Of a DNA stretch of 64,000 nucleotides, positions 9,201 through 17,315 are shown piece by piece. Made by a program: the position numbers and the translations under genes. Under the pieces are notes generated by a model. It ran no database searches, was not told the origin of the DNA, and saw only the letters and a list, made by a program, of their open reading frames with translations. The stretch comes from Gemmatimonas phototrophica. GTDB taxonomy: Bacteria > Gemmatimonadota > Gemmatimonadetes > Gemmatimonadales > Gemmatimonadaceae. Location of the stretch: positions 1,736,001 through 1,800,000 of the forward strand of contig NZ_CP011454.1 in the NCBI RefSeq assembly GCF_000695095.2. The letters are read 5' to 3'. Position 1 is the stretch's first letter; the number at the start of each line of letters is the position of its first letter.

Positions 9201-9893
9201 GTGCAACAGGCCACGCAGGCCATGCAGCAGGCAGGGCAGGGACAGCCCGGCGGCAGCGAGCAGGCGCAGAATGCCATGAAGGACGCCACCGAGGCGCTCA
9301 ACCAGGCGCTCAGCTCACTCGTGCGCGACCGCGAACGCGTGAACAACGCGCAGTCGGCCTCCGGCTTCACCGAAATGATGGAGCAGCTCAAGCAGCTTGC
9401 TCAGCAGCAGGGGCAGCTTAACAGTCAGATGCAGGGGCTCAACATGATGCCGGGCGGCGCCAAGGGAGATCAGGCGCAGCAACAGGCGCGTGTGCTGGCG
9501 CGGCAGCAGCGCGAAGTGGCGCGCAGCCTCAACGACTTCTCCGACGCCGACGAAACCGGCCGCACGGATGCCCTCGCCAAGGAAGCGCAGCAGCTGGCGC
9601 AGCAGCTTGAACGGGGCGGGCTCGACCCCGCCGTGGCCGCGCGTCAGCAGCAGCTCTATCGTCGCCTGCTCGACGCCGGTCGCTTCCTCGAACAGGAGGA
9701 GCGGGATGACCAGGGACCGCGTGAAGCCAAGGCGGGGAACGGCGCCGGTGGTCGTGTTGATGGGTCGCAGTCTGGGAAGGCCGCCAGCAAGTACGCGCCG
9801 CCCACCTGGAACGACCTGCGTGGCCTTGGCCCCGACGAGCGTCGTCTGGTGGTGGAATACTTCCGCCGACTCAATGGCAGCACACCGCCGTAA
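6249..9893 (+). CDS. DUF4175 family protein: membrane-anchored, long coiled-coil with Gln-Gly repeat
   Basis: 1214 residues. Three hydrophobic segments lie near residues 34-57, 62-82 and 155-180, followed by beta-rich regions (about 190-510) with repeated EVSLRAIYPAYLGR- and VIPDQVPAVVIVAP-like elements, which fits DUF4175. From about 510 on the chain is Gln/Lys/Glu/Ala-rich and should form long coiled coils, interrupted near residues 797-871 by a Gln-Gln-Gly repeat. The C-terminus has PPTWNDLRGLGPDERRLVVEY, a compact conserved-looking tail followed by a few residues. It is large for the family, mainly through the coiled coils. It is placed between the DUF4159 gene (7 bases) and the TPR gene (overlap 20 bases), so the products probably act together, perhaps as a scaffold spanning the inner membrane. 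Molecular function unknown. Confidence 0.85.
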   Translation: MTAPALGGLQAATPAVGRALETRLGGEQQALATRGTAAAALGAVAVLATGLALAAFVLADGRWLTLPAPLPLLAAVVAVSGAGAMFLWRWRKVQAVLQLPSLAGTVEREQQLREGSLRGALEVASTGALGARAADDVARRLQAGPLVPALTGSLTKALMLAAAAAAVGAALVAGAARLAPDGLAAVLQPVSAWRGTLLPALAFDDLTTRVPRGMPVTVRVLATGRQTVTISRRAEGEAWSDTLLTVPENGVVMLALGPVRAATSLRVSDGRSEELSATLVVEERGWIGEVSLRAIYPAYLGRADETLEPVPPLRVPRGTQIRLRAMLRGGARNAVLTDGRSRVPLTAVNGGTGEGGVAEGLFTVDRDGAWQWQAEATPRADGAVLPPELPDSLPFTVIPDQVPAVVIVAPATDTAIGPTGEVAVIVDAGDDHGVARVHLVMWKELANGGGSITRERVEVATPQSPVFEGGTTITLDGRGLEPGDKLHVTAVATDDSPWAQQAQSAEVILRMPTLSEQRAMARSMADSLAAKALQLAQQEKRLQQNTADASRSRDLKANGGDQSSSNGAKSDAAKQMSFTQAEKAKQLARDQQQLSAKVDSLRMNAKELESRLKNANALDTTMASRMRDIQKMLRDAMTPEMQKQLEALNKNSDKLSGSQAQQSMQQLADAQKQMREQLEKSAEMLKRAALEGAMQTLRDDAKELSKAQQQMADRMDGKNDGKSPQQGQGKPGERSTTPANQDQDPRSLADRSRDLEREVQALAKRLEEAGAKPGASKTREAQPLAKEAADAMSKAAEQQRQQQQAQQQGQQGQQQPGQQQQGQQGQQGQQGQKQQGQQGQQGQQGQQGQQGQQGQQGQQGQQGQQGQQGQKSGAEQARQAAEAMERAAQQLSQARDAQVNAWKGELSDQLDQSINETMQLARQQAELEKKMRQQGQQGAQGMQGEQSALQQGVQQAAERLEEAGRSSSLLSQRSQKQMGEAQRRVQQATQAMQQAGQGQPGGSEQAQNAMKDATEALNQALSSLVRDRERVNNAQSASGFTEMMEQLKQLAQQQGQLNSQMQGLNMMPGGAKGDQAQQQARVLARQQREVARSLNDFSDADETGRTDALAKEAQQLAQQLERGGLDPAVAARQQQLYRRLLDAGRFLEQEERDDQGPREAKAGNGAGGRVDGSQSGKAASKYAPPTWNDLRGLGPDERRLVVEYFRRLNGSTPP
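8638..8861 (+). repeat. in-frame nine-base repeat encoding Gln-Gln-Gly units
   Basis: About 224 bases of imperfect tandem repeat, unit roughly GGC CAG CAA / GGC CAG CAG / GGG CAA CAG, inside the DUF4175 gene. Third-position variation (CAG/CAA, GGC/GGG/GGT) shows the protein repeat is kept while the DNA drifts. The clean run has more than ten consecutive GQQ units, ending at GQKSGAEQ. Low-complexity, probably flexible; a site where length differences between strains are expected. Confidence 0.9.
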
Positions 9894-11643
9894 CAGCGGG
9901 CGTTCGCCGCTTCGCCGTTGCTGCGCCATTGCTCTCGGTGCGGTGGTTGCGGCGTGGCCGCTTCCTGCTGTGGCGCAGGCTACGACGCCGGCCACCAGCG
10001 CCGCCGACGCGCTCACACGCGCGCTGGAGGCAGAAGACAAGCGCAACACCGCCGTCGCCTCTGTCGCCTATCGTGAGGTGCTCCAGCGCGCGCTCACCGT
10101 TGGCAACACCGATGGTGATCGGGTGGCGCTGGCCATCCTCGGGCTCGAGCGCGTGTGGGTGGATGCCGGAATGCTCGACTCCATCGTGCCGGTGGTGACG
10201 CGGGTGCTGCAGCTCCGCCCCAACGATCCCACGGCGCGTTCGGTACAACTGCGCACCCTGGTCACCATGGGGCGCGACAGCGACGCGCGCGAAGCCTTTA
10301 CCACCTGGCGTCGGGCGGCCGGCAACGATGCCGCCCCCTTTCGCGAGTACGCTCGGCTCCTCATGCAGCAGGGACGCACGCTGGCGGCCGATAGTGTGCT
10401 TGCTGACGCGTCGCGGCTGATGGGCGCCGGTGGCGCCCTCTCCGGAGAAACGGCGCAGTTGCACATTGCGCTGCAACGGTGGGTACCGGCAGCGGCCGCG
10501 TTTCGCGAATCGCTCACCGAGCAACCGTGGCTCGAAACGGCGGCGCTCTTTGGTTTGCAGCGGGCCCCTGCCACCGTTCGCGATTCCATTCGTACCGTGT
10601 TGCTGGCCGACCCCGTTACGCTTGGCCCGCGTCGTGTCCTGTCGTCGCTGGAGTTTGCCTGGGGCGAACCACGTCGCGCGTGGAGCGCCATCAGTACCGT
10701 GCCCTCCAACGATTCCACCACGGCGGCCTGGCGAGGATTTGCCGAACGCGCCGAGTTGAACGAGTCGTGGCTGGTGGCGCGCGACGCGTGGATGGCGGTG
10801 CTCGACAAGGCCGGCGATCTCGAGGCGCAGCAGCGCGCTGCCGATGCCGCGTTACGGGCCGGTGATGCGGCCGGGGCACTCGCACTGGTACGCCGCAAAG
10901 CCACCGGCGCCGGCAAGGGAACCGACAGCCTGCGTGTCAGGGCCCTGCTGGGGCTCGAAATTGCCGCGCTTGGTGAGTTGGGGCGCGGCGCCGAAGCCCA
11001 GCAGCAACTCAACGATGCGGCCCGGAAATTGGACCCCGATACGCGGGCCGCGTTGGCGCGCCCACTGGTTGGCGCCTGGTTGCGCGCCGGCGATGTGGAG
11101 CGGGCCCGCTCTGCCATGCAGGGGTCGGACTTGGTGGACGACGACGAAATGGTGGGCTGGCTGGCGCTCTACGACGGCGATCTGCTCACGGCCCGCAAGC
11201 GACTGGTACGCGCGGCCTCCAGCCGACCGGAGCTGGTGGATGCCCTCGGCATTCTGGCGCGCACTCGCGTGGACCAACTGCCCGGTGTAGGACAGGCATT
11301 TGTGCTGTTGGCGCGGAAGGATTCCACGGCGGCGGCCACGCGGTTTGCGCAGCTGGCAGATTCGGTCGGGAACGCTGCGCCGGCATTTCTGGCCCAGGCG
11401 GCAAGACTCTCGCCACGCGCCGGGGCCGTCAGTATCCACGAACGTATCGTCCGCGACTTCCCCAAGAGCCCCGAAGCGCCCGAATCGCTCCTGGCCTGGG
11501 CGCGCGCGCTACGCGATGCGGGCGACAAACCCGGGGCCATTGCCAGACTCGAACAGTTGCTGGTGGAGTACACCACCAGTGCACTGGCGCCGCAGGCGCG
11601 ACGGGATCTCGAGCGCCTCAAAGGCATGGTGCCGCCGCTGTAA
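9874..11643 (+). CDS. exported tetratricopeptide-repeat-like protein
   Basis: 589 residues from the ATG at 9874, inside the last codons of the DUF4175 gene (20-base overlap). A basic start is followed by a hydrophobic segment and an Ala-x-Ala cleavage site (LPAVAQA, about residue 32). The rest is helical and Ala/Arg-rich with TPR-like periodicity, e.g. LRPNDPTARSVQLRTLVTMG, ALRAGDAAGALALVRRK and, at the C-terminus, SIHERIVRDFPKSPEAPES with ARALRDAGDKPGAIARLEQL, which looks like a YbgF/BamD-type outer TPR pair. The reading frame stays open well upstream, but that part only mirrors the neighbouring gene. Probably a periplasmic scaffold that works with the DUF4175 and DUF4159 proteins. Confidence 0.8.
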   Translation: MAAHRRNSGRSPLRRCCAIALGAVVAAWPLPAVAQATTPATSAADALTRALEAEDKRNTAVASVAYREVLQRALTVGNTDGDRVALAILGLERVWVDAGMLDSIVPVVTRVLQLRPNDPTARSVQLRTLVTMGRDSDAREAFTTWRRAAGNDAAPFREYARLLMQQGRTLAADSVLADASRLMGAGGALSGETAQLHIALQRWVPAAAAFRESLTEQPWLETAALFGLQRAPATVRDSIRTVLLADPVTLGPRRVLSSLEFAWGEPRRAWSAISTVPSNDSTTAAWRGFAERAELNESWLVARDAWMAVLDKAGDLEAQQRAADAALRAGDAAGALALVRRKATGAGKGTDSLRVRALLGLEIAALGELGRGAEAQQQLNDAARKLDPDTRAALARPLVGAWLRAGDVERARSAMQGSDLVDDDEMVGWLALYDGDLLTARKRLVRAASSRPELVDALGILARTRVDQLPGVGQAFVLLARKDSTAAATRFAQLADSVGNAAPAFLAQAARLSPRAGAVSIHERIVRDFPKSPEAPESLLAWARALRDAGDKPGAIARLEQLLVEYTTSALAPQARRDLERLKGMVPPL

Positions 11644-11678
11644 GGGCGCGCCACCAGACAACCAGGATACATTTCGGC

Positions 11679-12944
11679 ATGCGCATGTCGCGGCTCTTTC
11701 TCCTGTTGGCCCTCTTCCTGAGCGGCGCGCCCCTCGCGCACGCGCAGCATCTGCTGCTGCCCATGGACGACGGGCAGCGCAATCACCTCAAGGCATACGG
11801 GGTCACGTACCAGGCGCTGAAGGCCGGCCAGAAAGCGGAGTGGCTGCTCAACTACCGCGGCGGTGCCTTCCTGCTCCCCGATGTCCCGGATCTCCGTAAG
11901 CGCGCCGCACTCGATGGCGTGACCGTGGAACCGTACACCGACGCCAACGTGGCGGCCGCGCGCGCTGAAATTGCCGGCGGCAACATGGACGCCGTGGTGC
12001 TCGAGCGCGCACCGAAGATTGCCATTTACCGTCCGGTGGATCAGCCACCCTGGGACGATGCCGTGACGCTCGCGCTGACTTACGCCGGCATTGAATTCAC
12101 GTCGGTGTGGGATGATGACGTGATGAAAGGCGATCTGTCCAAGTACGATTGGGTGCACTTGCACCACGAAGACTTTACGGGACAGTACAACAAGCTGTAT
12201 CTCGCCTATCGCGATGCCCCGTGGTTTGTCGCGCAGCGTGAACGTGATCTCTCCACTGGTCGCAAGTTCGGCAAGAATGACGTGCCAGGGCTCAAGAAGG
12301 CGGTCGCCGACAACATTCGCGGCTTTGTGGATCGCGGCGGCTTCCTCTTTGCCATGTGCGGCGCCACGGAGTCGCTCGACCTGTCCATTGCCTCACTGGC
12401 CGTGGACATCGCCGGTCCATTCTCCGATGGAACGCCGCCCGCGGCCGACGCCGACGCGCGTCTCGATTGGACGCGCGCGCTGGCCTTTCAGGGCGCCCAC
12501 GTGGAGCCCTCGCCGTATGTGAATGCCCTCAGTGACATTGACGGGCATCAGGTCAACGTGCCATCGCGTCGTCAGCCGCTCGGGGCGTTCTCCCTGTTCG
12601 GGTTTTCGGCCAAGCTGGACCCGGTGGCCACCATGTTGGTGCAGAACCATCGCACCGTCATCTCCGACTTCTACGGCGTGACCACCAGCTTCAACAAAGC
12701 GGTGGTAAAAGCCAACGTGACGGTGCTGGCGCAGGAAGAAGGCGCGCCGTGGTCCAAGTATCTGCACGGCGACTACGGCAAGGGTTCCTGGACCTTTCTG
12801 GGTGGGCACGACCCGGAAGATCCGCAGCACGCCATTGGCAGCGCGCCCACCGATCTGTCGTTGCACCCCAATTCCCCGGGCTATCGCCTGATCCTCAATA
12901 ACGTCCTCTTCCCGGCCGCCAAGAAGAAGCCGCGGAAGACGTGA
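11679..12944 (+). CDS. exported GATase1-like protein of unknown function
   Basis: 421 residues with a clean signal peptide (cleavage after AHA near residue 22). The mature protein opens HLLLPMDDGQRNHLKAYG. Two sections look like a class I glutamine-amidotransferase/ThuA-type fold: DDAVTLALTYAGIEFTSVWD, then FVDRGGFLFAMCGATESLDL with Cys227 at a nucleophile-elbow position, and later GSWTFLGGHDPED with His377. The RGGFL stretch matches TRGGFLHVDD of the DUF4159 protein in the same cluster. From memory, homologues in other phyla are labelled asparagine synthetase B; nothing here supports that, since there is no N-terminal Cys2 glutaminase and no ATP-pyrophosphatase motif. Substrate unknown; I infer an exported hydrolase-like or ligand-binding protein. 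It starts 36 bases after the TPR gene. Confidence 0.75.
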   Translation: MRMSRLFLLLALFLSGAPLAHAQHLLLPMDDGQRNHLKAYGVTYQALKAGQKAEWLLNYRGGAFLLPDVPDLRKRAALDGVTVEPYTDANVAAARAEIAGGNMDAVVLERAPKIAIYRPVDQPPWDDAVTLALTYAGIEFTSVWDDDVMKGDLSKYDWVHLHHEDFTGQYNKLYLAYRDAPWFVAQRERDLSTGRKFGKNDVPGLKKAVADNIRGFVDRGGFLFAMCGATESLDLSIASLAVDIAGPFSDGTPPAADADARLDWTRALAFQGAHVEPSPYVNALSDIDGHQVNVPSRRQPLGAFSLFGFSAKLDPVATMLVQNHRTVISDFYGVTTSFNKAVVKANVTVLAQEEGAPWSKYLHGDYGKGSWTFLGGHDPEDPQHAIGSAPTDLSLHPNSPGYRLILNNVLFPAAKKKPRKT

Positions 12945-12962
12945 TGGAGTATTGAGCGCGTC

Positions 12963-15503
12963 GTGATGCTGGGGGAATCTGGTGAAGCGCGGCTGCTGCC
13001 CAAGGCCGCTGCCGCCATTCGTACGCAAATCAAACTGCATGGGGGCAACGAAGTCTGCTTCGTGTGCACCCTTGATGAGGACGGGCACCTGGCCACCGCG
13101 CGCAAGGTGGCGGCGGGCGACGTGCAGAGTGTGCTGGCGCTCCCCGGCGTGGCCGAGCGCGGCGAAGTGTTGGTGCACAATCATCCGTCGGGTGAACTCA
13201 CGCCCAGTGATGCCGACATGGAAGTGGCCTACCGTCTGCATGGCAACGGGGTGGGCTTTGCGATTGTCGACAACGAGGCCACGCGCGTCTACTTCGTGAC
13301 CGAAGTGCCTACCAGCAAGGCACTGGTACACGTGGACGCGGATGCGGTAGATGTGGCGCTGGGCCCTTACGGCCTCATTGCGCAGGCCATGCGTCAGGTA
13401 CACGGCGCGCGGGAGTACGAAGACCGCCCCAGCCAGCGCGCCATGGCGGTGCAGGTCACGGCCGCGTTCAACGAAGGTGGCGTCGCATTGCTGGAAGCCG
13501 GCACCGGCGTGGGCAAGTCGTTGGGCTATCTGGTGCCCGCCTTGCGTTGGGCCGCCGCCAATGGTGAACGCACCATTGTAAGCACCAACACCATCACGCT
13601 GCAGGAGCAGTTGGTGGCCAAGGATTTGCCGTTCCTGCAGCGTGCGCTCAGCGATCAGCCGGTTCGCTTCGCGTTGCTCAAGGGGTGGCGCAATTATCTC
13701 TGTCTCTATCGGCTGGAGCAGGCCCAGGGCGCCGGCGCGGCACTCTTTGAGGACAACGCCACCGAGGAGGTGGCGAAGATTGCCGAGTGGGCGCTGCGCA
13801 CCAAAGATGGGTCGCTTTCCGACCTGGCCACCGCGCCGCGCCCTGACGTGTGGGATGAAGTCGCTGCCGAGCCGGATTTGTGTGGGCGGCTCAAGTGCTC
13901 GTTCTACAACGACTGCTTTCTCTTCAAGGCGCGCAAGGAAGCGGCCAACGCCGACGTCGTGGTCGTGAACCATCATCTGCTGCTCTCCGATCTGGCCGTG
14001 CGGCGTCAGGCGCAGAATTGGGATGATGCGGCCGTGTTGCCGGCGTACAAGCGTCTGGTGGTGGACGAGGGGCACCATCTCGAAGACGCGGCAGCGTCAC
14101 ACCTGGGCAGCTCCATCACCCGTCGGGCGTTGGCCCGCATGTTCAATCGGCTCGAACGGCGCGGCAAGGGACTCTTGCCTGCGTTGTCGGCACGACTGGC
14201 GGGGAGCAAGGATCTGCTCAGCGTCGCCAGTCTCGACCTCGTGAACGAACGCTTGTTCTCAAGTGCCGTGACGGCGCGCGATCGTGTGCAGCTGTTGTTT
14301 GAACTCCTTGGCGCCGTGCTCGAAATGCAAGGCACGCCCGTCATGCGCCTCACGGGTGAGTTTCAACAGCACGACCTGTGGCGCAACGGCATTGATAGCA
14401 CGCTCAAGGAACTGCTCAACGAAATCGATGCGCTGGCCACCGGCCTCAAGGTGGTACGCGAACGTTTAGAGAGTGACCAGAAACGCGCCGAAGAGCTGGC
14501 CCCGTTGCTGAACGAAGTGCGCGCCGTCATGCGGCGGCTGGGGAGCGCTGGAGATGCCCTGGCCAAGGGGCTCATGCCCCCGGCCGACGGGCCGCCCGTG
14601 GTGCGCTGGATGGAGTTTCAGGGCAAGCCCACGGCCCCCGAACGCAATCTGGCCGTGCATTGTGTTCCGCTCGATCTGGCGCCCGTATTGCGCGAAGATC
14701 TGTTCGAGCGGGTGGAGACCGCGGTGATCACCAGTGCCACCCTGTCCACCCACGGCGGCTTTGATTTTCTCGAGCAACGCTTGGGCATTGATGACGCTCG
14801 GCGCAGCAAGCGCACGGCCGTGTTCCCGTCGCCCTTCGATTATCCCACGCAGGCCATGCTGGTGGTGCCAACGGACCTGCCGGCGCCGAACGAGAATGCG
14901 CGTGAGCATTTCGCGGCGGTATCGCGGCATCTGCGCGATCTCATGACCGCCAGTGACGGCGGCATCTTCGCGCTGTTCACCAGTCACCGCGATGTGCGCG
15001 AGATGGCCGAGTGGTTGCGCGGGCCGGGCAACGGCGGTGGGTGGCCGTTGCTCGTGCACGGCGAAGAGCCGCGCGACATTCTGCTGCAGCGGTTCCGCGA
15101 CGCGGGGCGCGCGGTGCTGCTGGGCACCGCGACGTTCTGGGAAGGGGTGGACGTTCCCGGTGATGCGCTGCGCGGGCTGCTCATTGCCAAGCTGCCGTTC
15201 CGCGTGCCCACCGAGCCCATGGTGGCCGCGCAGTGCGAAGCCATTGAAGCGCGTGGCGGCAACAGCTTTGGAGAGTTCATGCTGCCGCACGCGTCGTTGC
15301 GGCTCAAGCAGGGCTTTGGCCGACTTATTCGCACGGGGACCGACGCCGGGGTGGTGGTGCTGAGTGATCCCCGAGTGGTGACCAAGCGCTACGGACGCGA
15401 ATTGCTCGACGCCCTGCCGCCGGCGAAGCGAGTGGTTGGGGCATGGGGGGACATCCGTGGTGAAGTGTCCCGCTTTTATCGGCAACGACGGCCCCAGCCA
15501 TAG
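12963..15503 (+). CDS. JAMM/RadC-like domain fused to DinG/XPD-type Fe-S helicase
   Basis: 846 residues. Residues 1-115 form a JAB/MPN domain with HNHPSG at 72-77 and the downstream PSDAD (Asp85), the metal-binding H-x-H...D set of RadC-like JAMM proteins. From about 150 a superfamily 2 DNA helicase follows: Walker A GTGVGKS (180-186), four cysteines spaced like the XPD/DinG iron-sulfur cluster (247, 307, 312, 318), a DEGH motif II (368-371; DEAH in most relatives), and motif VI QGFGRLIRTGTD near the C-terminus. DinG-type enzymes unwind 5'-tailed DNA, R-loops or G-quadruplexes. The start is either GTG 12963 or the adjacent ATG 12966; residue numbers use the former. It lies 18 bases after the GATase-like gene. 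The domain pairing suggests DNA repair; the substrate of the JAMM part is unknown. Confidence 0.88.
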   Translation: MMLGESGEARLLPKAAAAIRTQIKLHGGNEVCFVCTLDEDGHLATARKVAAGDVQSVLALPGVAERGEVLVHNHPSGELTPSDADMEVAYRLHGNGVGFAIVDNEATRVYFVTEVPTSKALVHVDADAVDVALGPYGLIAQAMRQVHGAREYEDRPSQRAMAVQVTAAFNEGGVALLEAGTGVGKSLGYLVPALRWAAANGERTIVSTNTITLQEQLVAKDLPFLQRALSDQPVRFALLKGWRNYLCLYRLEQAQGAGAALFEDNATEEVAKIAEWALRTKDGSLSDLATAPRPDVWDEVAAEPDLCGRLKCSFYNDCFLFKARKEAANADVVVVNHHLLLSDLAVRRQAQNWDDAAVLPAYKRLVVDEGHHLEDAAASHLGSSITRRALARMFNRLERRGKGLLPALSARLAGSKDLLSVASLDLVNERLFSSAVTARDRVQLLFELLGAVLEMQGTPVMRLTGEFQQHDLWRNGIDSTLKELLNEIDALATGLKVVRERLESDQKRAEELAPLLNEVRAVMRRLGSAGDALAKGLMPPADGPPVVRWMEFQGKPTAPERNLAVHCVPLDLAPVLREDLFERVETAVITSATLSTHGGFDFLEQRLGIDDARRSKRTAVFPSPFDYPTQAMLVVPTDLPAPNENAREHFAAVSRHLRDLMTASDGGIFALFTSHRDVREMAEWLRGPGNGGGWPLLVHGEEPRDILLQRFRDAGRAVLLGTATFWEGVDVPGDALRGLLIAKLPFRVPTEPMVAAQCEAIEARGGNSFGEFMLPHASLRLKQGFGRLIRTGTDAGVVVLSDPRVVTKRYGRELLDALPPAKRVVGAWGDIRGEVSRFYRQRRPQP

Positions 15504-15577
15504 CGCTCGGCGTGTTTCGCTGAAGATTACCCGAGTTCGCGATGTTCTCCTGAGTCTCGCCGTCCTCCGCCCCCGCC

Positions 15578-16192
15578 ATGAAGCCGTCCAAGATCGTCTG
15601 TGTTGGCCGTAACTACCTCGCGCACGCCCGGGAAATGGGCAACGATGTGCCCAAGGAACCCTTGCTGTTCCTCAAGCCGACGTCGTCCATCATTGCCGAG
15701 GGTGAGGCCATTGTGCTGCACCCGGTGTCCACGCACATCGAGTACGAGGGCGAAGTCGCCATTGTCATGGGTGCGCGCCTCAGCAAGGCCCAGAGCGAGG
15801 CCGAGGCCGTGGCGGCCATTGGCGGGGTGGTGGCGCTCAACGACGTGACCGCCCGCGACCTGCAGAAGAACGACGGGCAATGGGCCCGCGCCAAGGGGTT
15901 GGACACCTTCTGCCCCATCGGCACGCCCGTCCCCGCACCGGCGGATCTCGACAGCATTGAACTGATTACCCGTCTCAACGGTACGGTGGTGCAGCACGCC
16001 AAGGCCGGCGAGATGGCGTTCAAGATCCCGTTTCTGCTGCACTACATCTCCCAGTACCTCACCCTTGAGGCGGGGGATATTGTGGCTACTGGTACGCCGG
16101 CCGGGGTCAGCCCCATCAAGCCCGGGGATGTGGTGGAAGTGGAACTGGTTGGGCTGAGCCGGGTGTCAAATCCTGTAGTCGCCGGCGCCTGA
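15578..16192 (+). CDS. fumarylacetoacetate hydrolase (FAH) family protein
   Basis: 204 residues, the length of single-domain FAH enzymes. It opens IVCVGRNYLAHAREMGND and has EPLLFLKPTSSI, then the metal-site sequence HIEYEGEVAIVMG (Glu-x-Glu type), ALNDVTARDLQ, and ends with GDIVATGTPAGVSPIKPGDVVEVE. These match the YcgM/acylpyruvase and oxaloacetate-tautomerase/decarboxylase branch. The exact substrate (acylpyruvate, oxaloacetate or an aromatic-ring cleavage product) cannot be read from the sequence. No aromatic-catabolism genes are adjacent, so a housekeeping oxaloacetate or acylpyruvate role is more likely than a pathway-specific one. Confidence 0.88.
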   Translation: MKPSKIVCVGRNYLAHAREMGNDVPKEPLLFLKPTSSIIAEGEAIVLHPVSTHIEYEGEVAIVMGARLSKAQSEAEAVAAIGGVVALNDVTARDLQKNDGQWARAKGLDTFCPIGTPVPAPADLDSIELITRLNGTVVQHAKAGEMAFKIPFLLHYISQYLTLEAGDIVATGTPAGVSPIKPGDVVEVELVGLSRVSNPVVAGA

Positions 16193-16237
16193 GGGCGCCC
16201 CCGGGTCGATTTCGCCAAAACCGAGTAGATTTATCGT

Positions 16238-17293
16238 ATGTCCGCCCCTCTCCCTCCAGCGACGCCGCCCGGCGACCGCTTGCCCGATTCGTCGGGGCAG
16301 GGGGAGGCGCCCAGGTCCGTAGCGCGCGCGCAGAACAGGCGCTCGCTGGCCACAAGATTGTCTGGGCTGCCGCAGGGGGAGAAGCGATCGCCGCGAGCGG
16401 TGGCCATCGCGGTGGGACTGCACGTGGTTGTGGGCGCGGTGCTCATTCAGGCGCTCACCTTCGGACACGGTATTCCTCAGTGGCTCCGCTTCGGTAATCA
16501 GGATGTCGCCACCGAAGAACGCCTCACGTACGTAACCCCGCCGGCGCCGGTTCCTCCGCCCAAGCCGGTCGCGCAGCGTCCGGTGCCACGCGAAGTGCCG
16601 CCGTCCACATCACCAACGCTCAGTGCACCGCCGGTGGGCCCTGTCGCCCCGCCGCCGCCGGTGCGTCCGGCCACGCCACAGGACACCGGGAGTGGCGGAT
16701 CGGTGGGCAATGGCATTGGCGCCATCGATCCCAACACCCGTGGCGTGAAGCCGAACTACAACGACGAGCGCGTTTGGCGCGGACCGGTGGGTGAGGGCGG
16801 TGCGGGTGGCGGTGGTACCGGGGTGGGCACGGGAGACCGGGCGGACAAGCTCGACAGCATCATGCGTGGCGTGCTGGTGGCGGCGCGTGATTCGCTTGAT
16901 TCCATTGCGCGGGCGCAGGGGCGGTACGGCCGCGCGCCCGGCGATTGGACCAAGACCGACAAGAACGGCAACAAGTGGGGCTGGGACCAGCAGGGCATTC
17001 GTTTGGGCAAGGTGATGATCCCCAACGCGCTGCTCGGGCTGTTGCCCTTGAACGCGGCCACTGCGGCGCAGATGTCCGGCAATCCCACTGCCATGGCGCG
17101 TGAATCACGCCTCGCCGCCGGCCGCGCTGACATTCAGCGCATGTCTGAACGCGGCATGGGCGAAGCCGAGTTCAAGCGCATCGTGAAGGAAATGGACAAG
17201 CGCCGCGACGCCGAGCGTCGAGAACGGTTGCGCGCCCCCAGCGCCAGCGTGGCCGCGCCCGTCAAGACGATCGAGCCGAAGGCGGACAAGTAA
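16238..17293 (+). CDS. TonB-like single-span Pro-rich protein of unknown function
   Basis: 351 residues. A cytoplasmic basic tail of about 45 residues precedes one hydrophobic span (AVAIAVGLHVVVGAVLIQAL, about 48-70), then a Pro-rich stretch (about 95-150: PPAPVPPPKPV, PVGPVAPPPPVRP) and a Gly-rich linker (GEGGAGGGGTGVGTG). This architecture resembles TonB, but no TonB C-terminal domain is visible. The C-terminal half has GDWTKTDKNGNKWGWDQQG and then a helical region with many Arg/Glu. No exbB or exbD is nearby. It is convergent with gltX, with only 22 bases between the stops. Function not assigned. Confidence 0.65.
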   Translation: MSAPLPPATPPGDRLPDSSGQGEAPRSVARAQNRRSLATRLSGLPQGEKRSPRAVAIAVGLHVVVGAVLIQALTFGHGIPQWLRFGNQDVATEERLTYVTPPAPVPPPKPVAQRPVPREVPPSTSPTLSAPPVGPVAPPPPVRPATPQDTGSGGSVGNGIGAIDPNTRGVKPNYNDERVWRGPVGEGGAGGGGTGVGTGDRADKLDSIMRGVLVAARDSLDSIARAQGRYGRAPGDWTKTDKNGNKWGWDQQGIRLGKVMIPNALLGLLPLNAATAAQMSGNPTAMARESRLAAGRADIQRMSERGMGEAEFKRIVKEMDKRRDAERRERLRAPSASVAAPVKTIEPKADK

Positions 17294-17315
17294 ACGGGGG
17301 CTGGCCCGGCCGTTA

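Noticed and set aside
7896-9206. Long minus-strand frame (about 436 codons) opposite the DUF4175 repeat, very Leu-rich
   Set aside because: It is the complement of the CAG/GGC repeat, which reads as Leu-rich; no ribosome site or family signal.
11679-12944. Label asparagine synthetase B for the exported protein
   Set aside because: No N-terminal Cys nucleophile, no glutaminase or ATP-pyrophosphatase motif, and a signal peptide is present.
12393-14078. Minus-strand frame of about 561 codons opposite the GATase-like and helicase genes
   Set aside because: Shadow frame crossing the boundary of two clear plus-strand genes.
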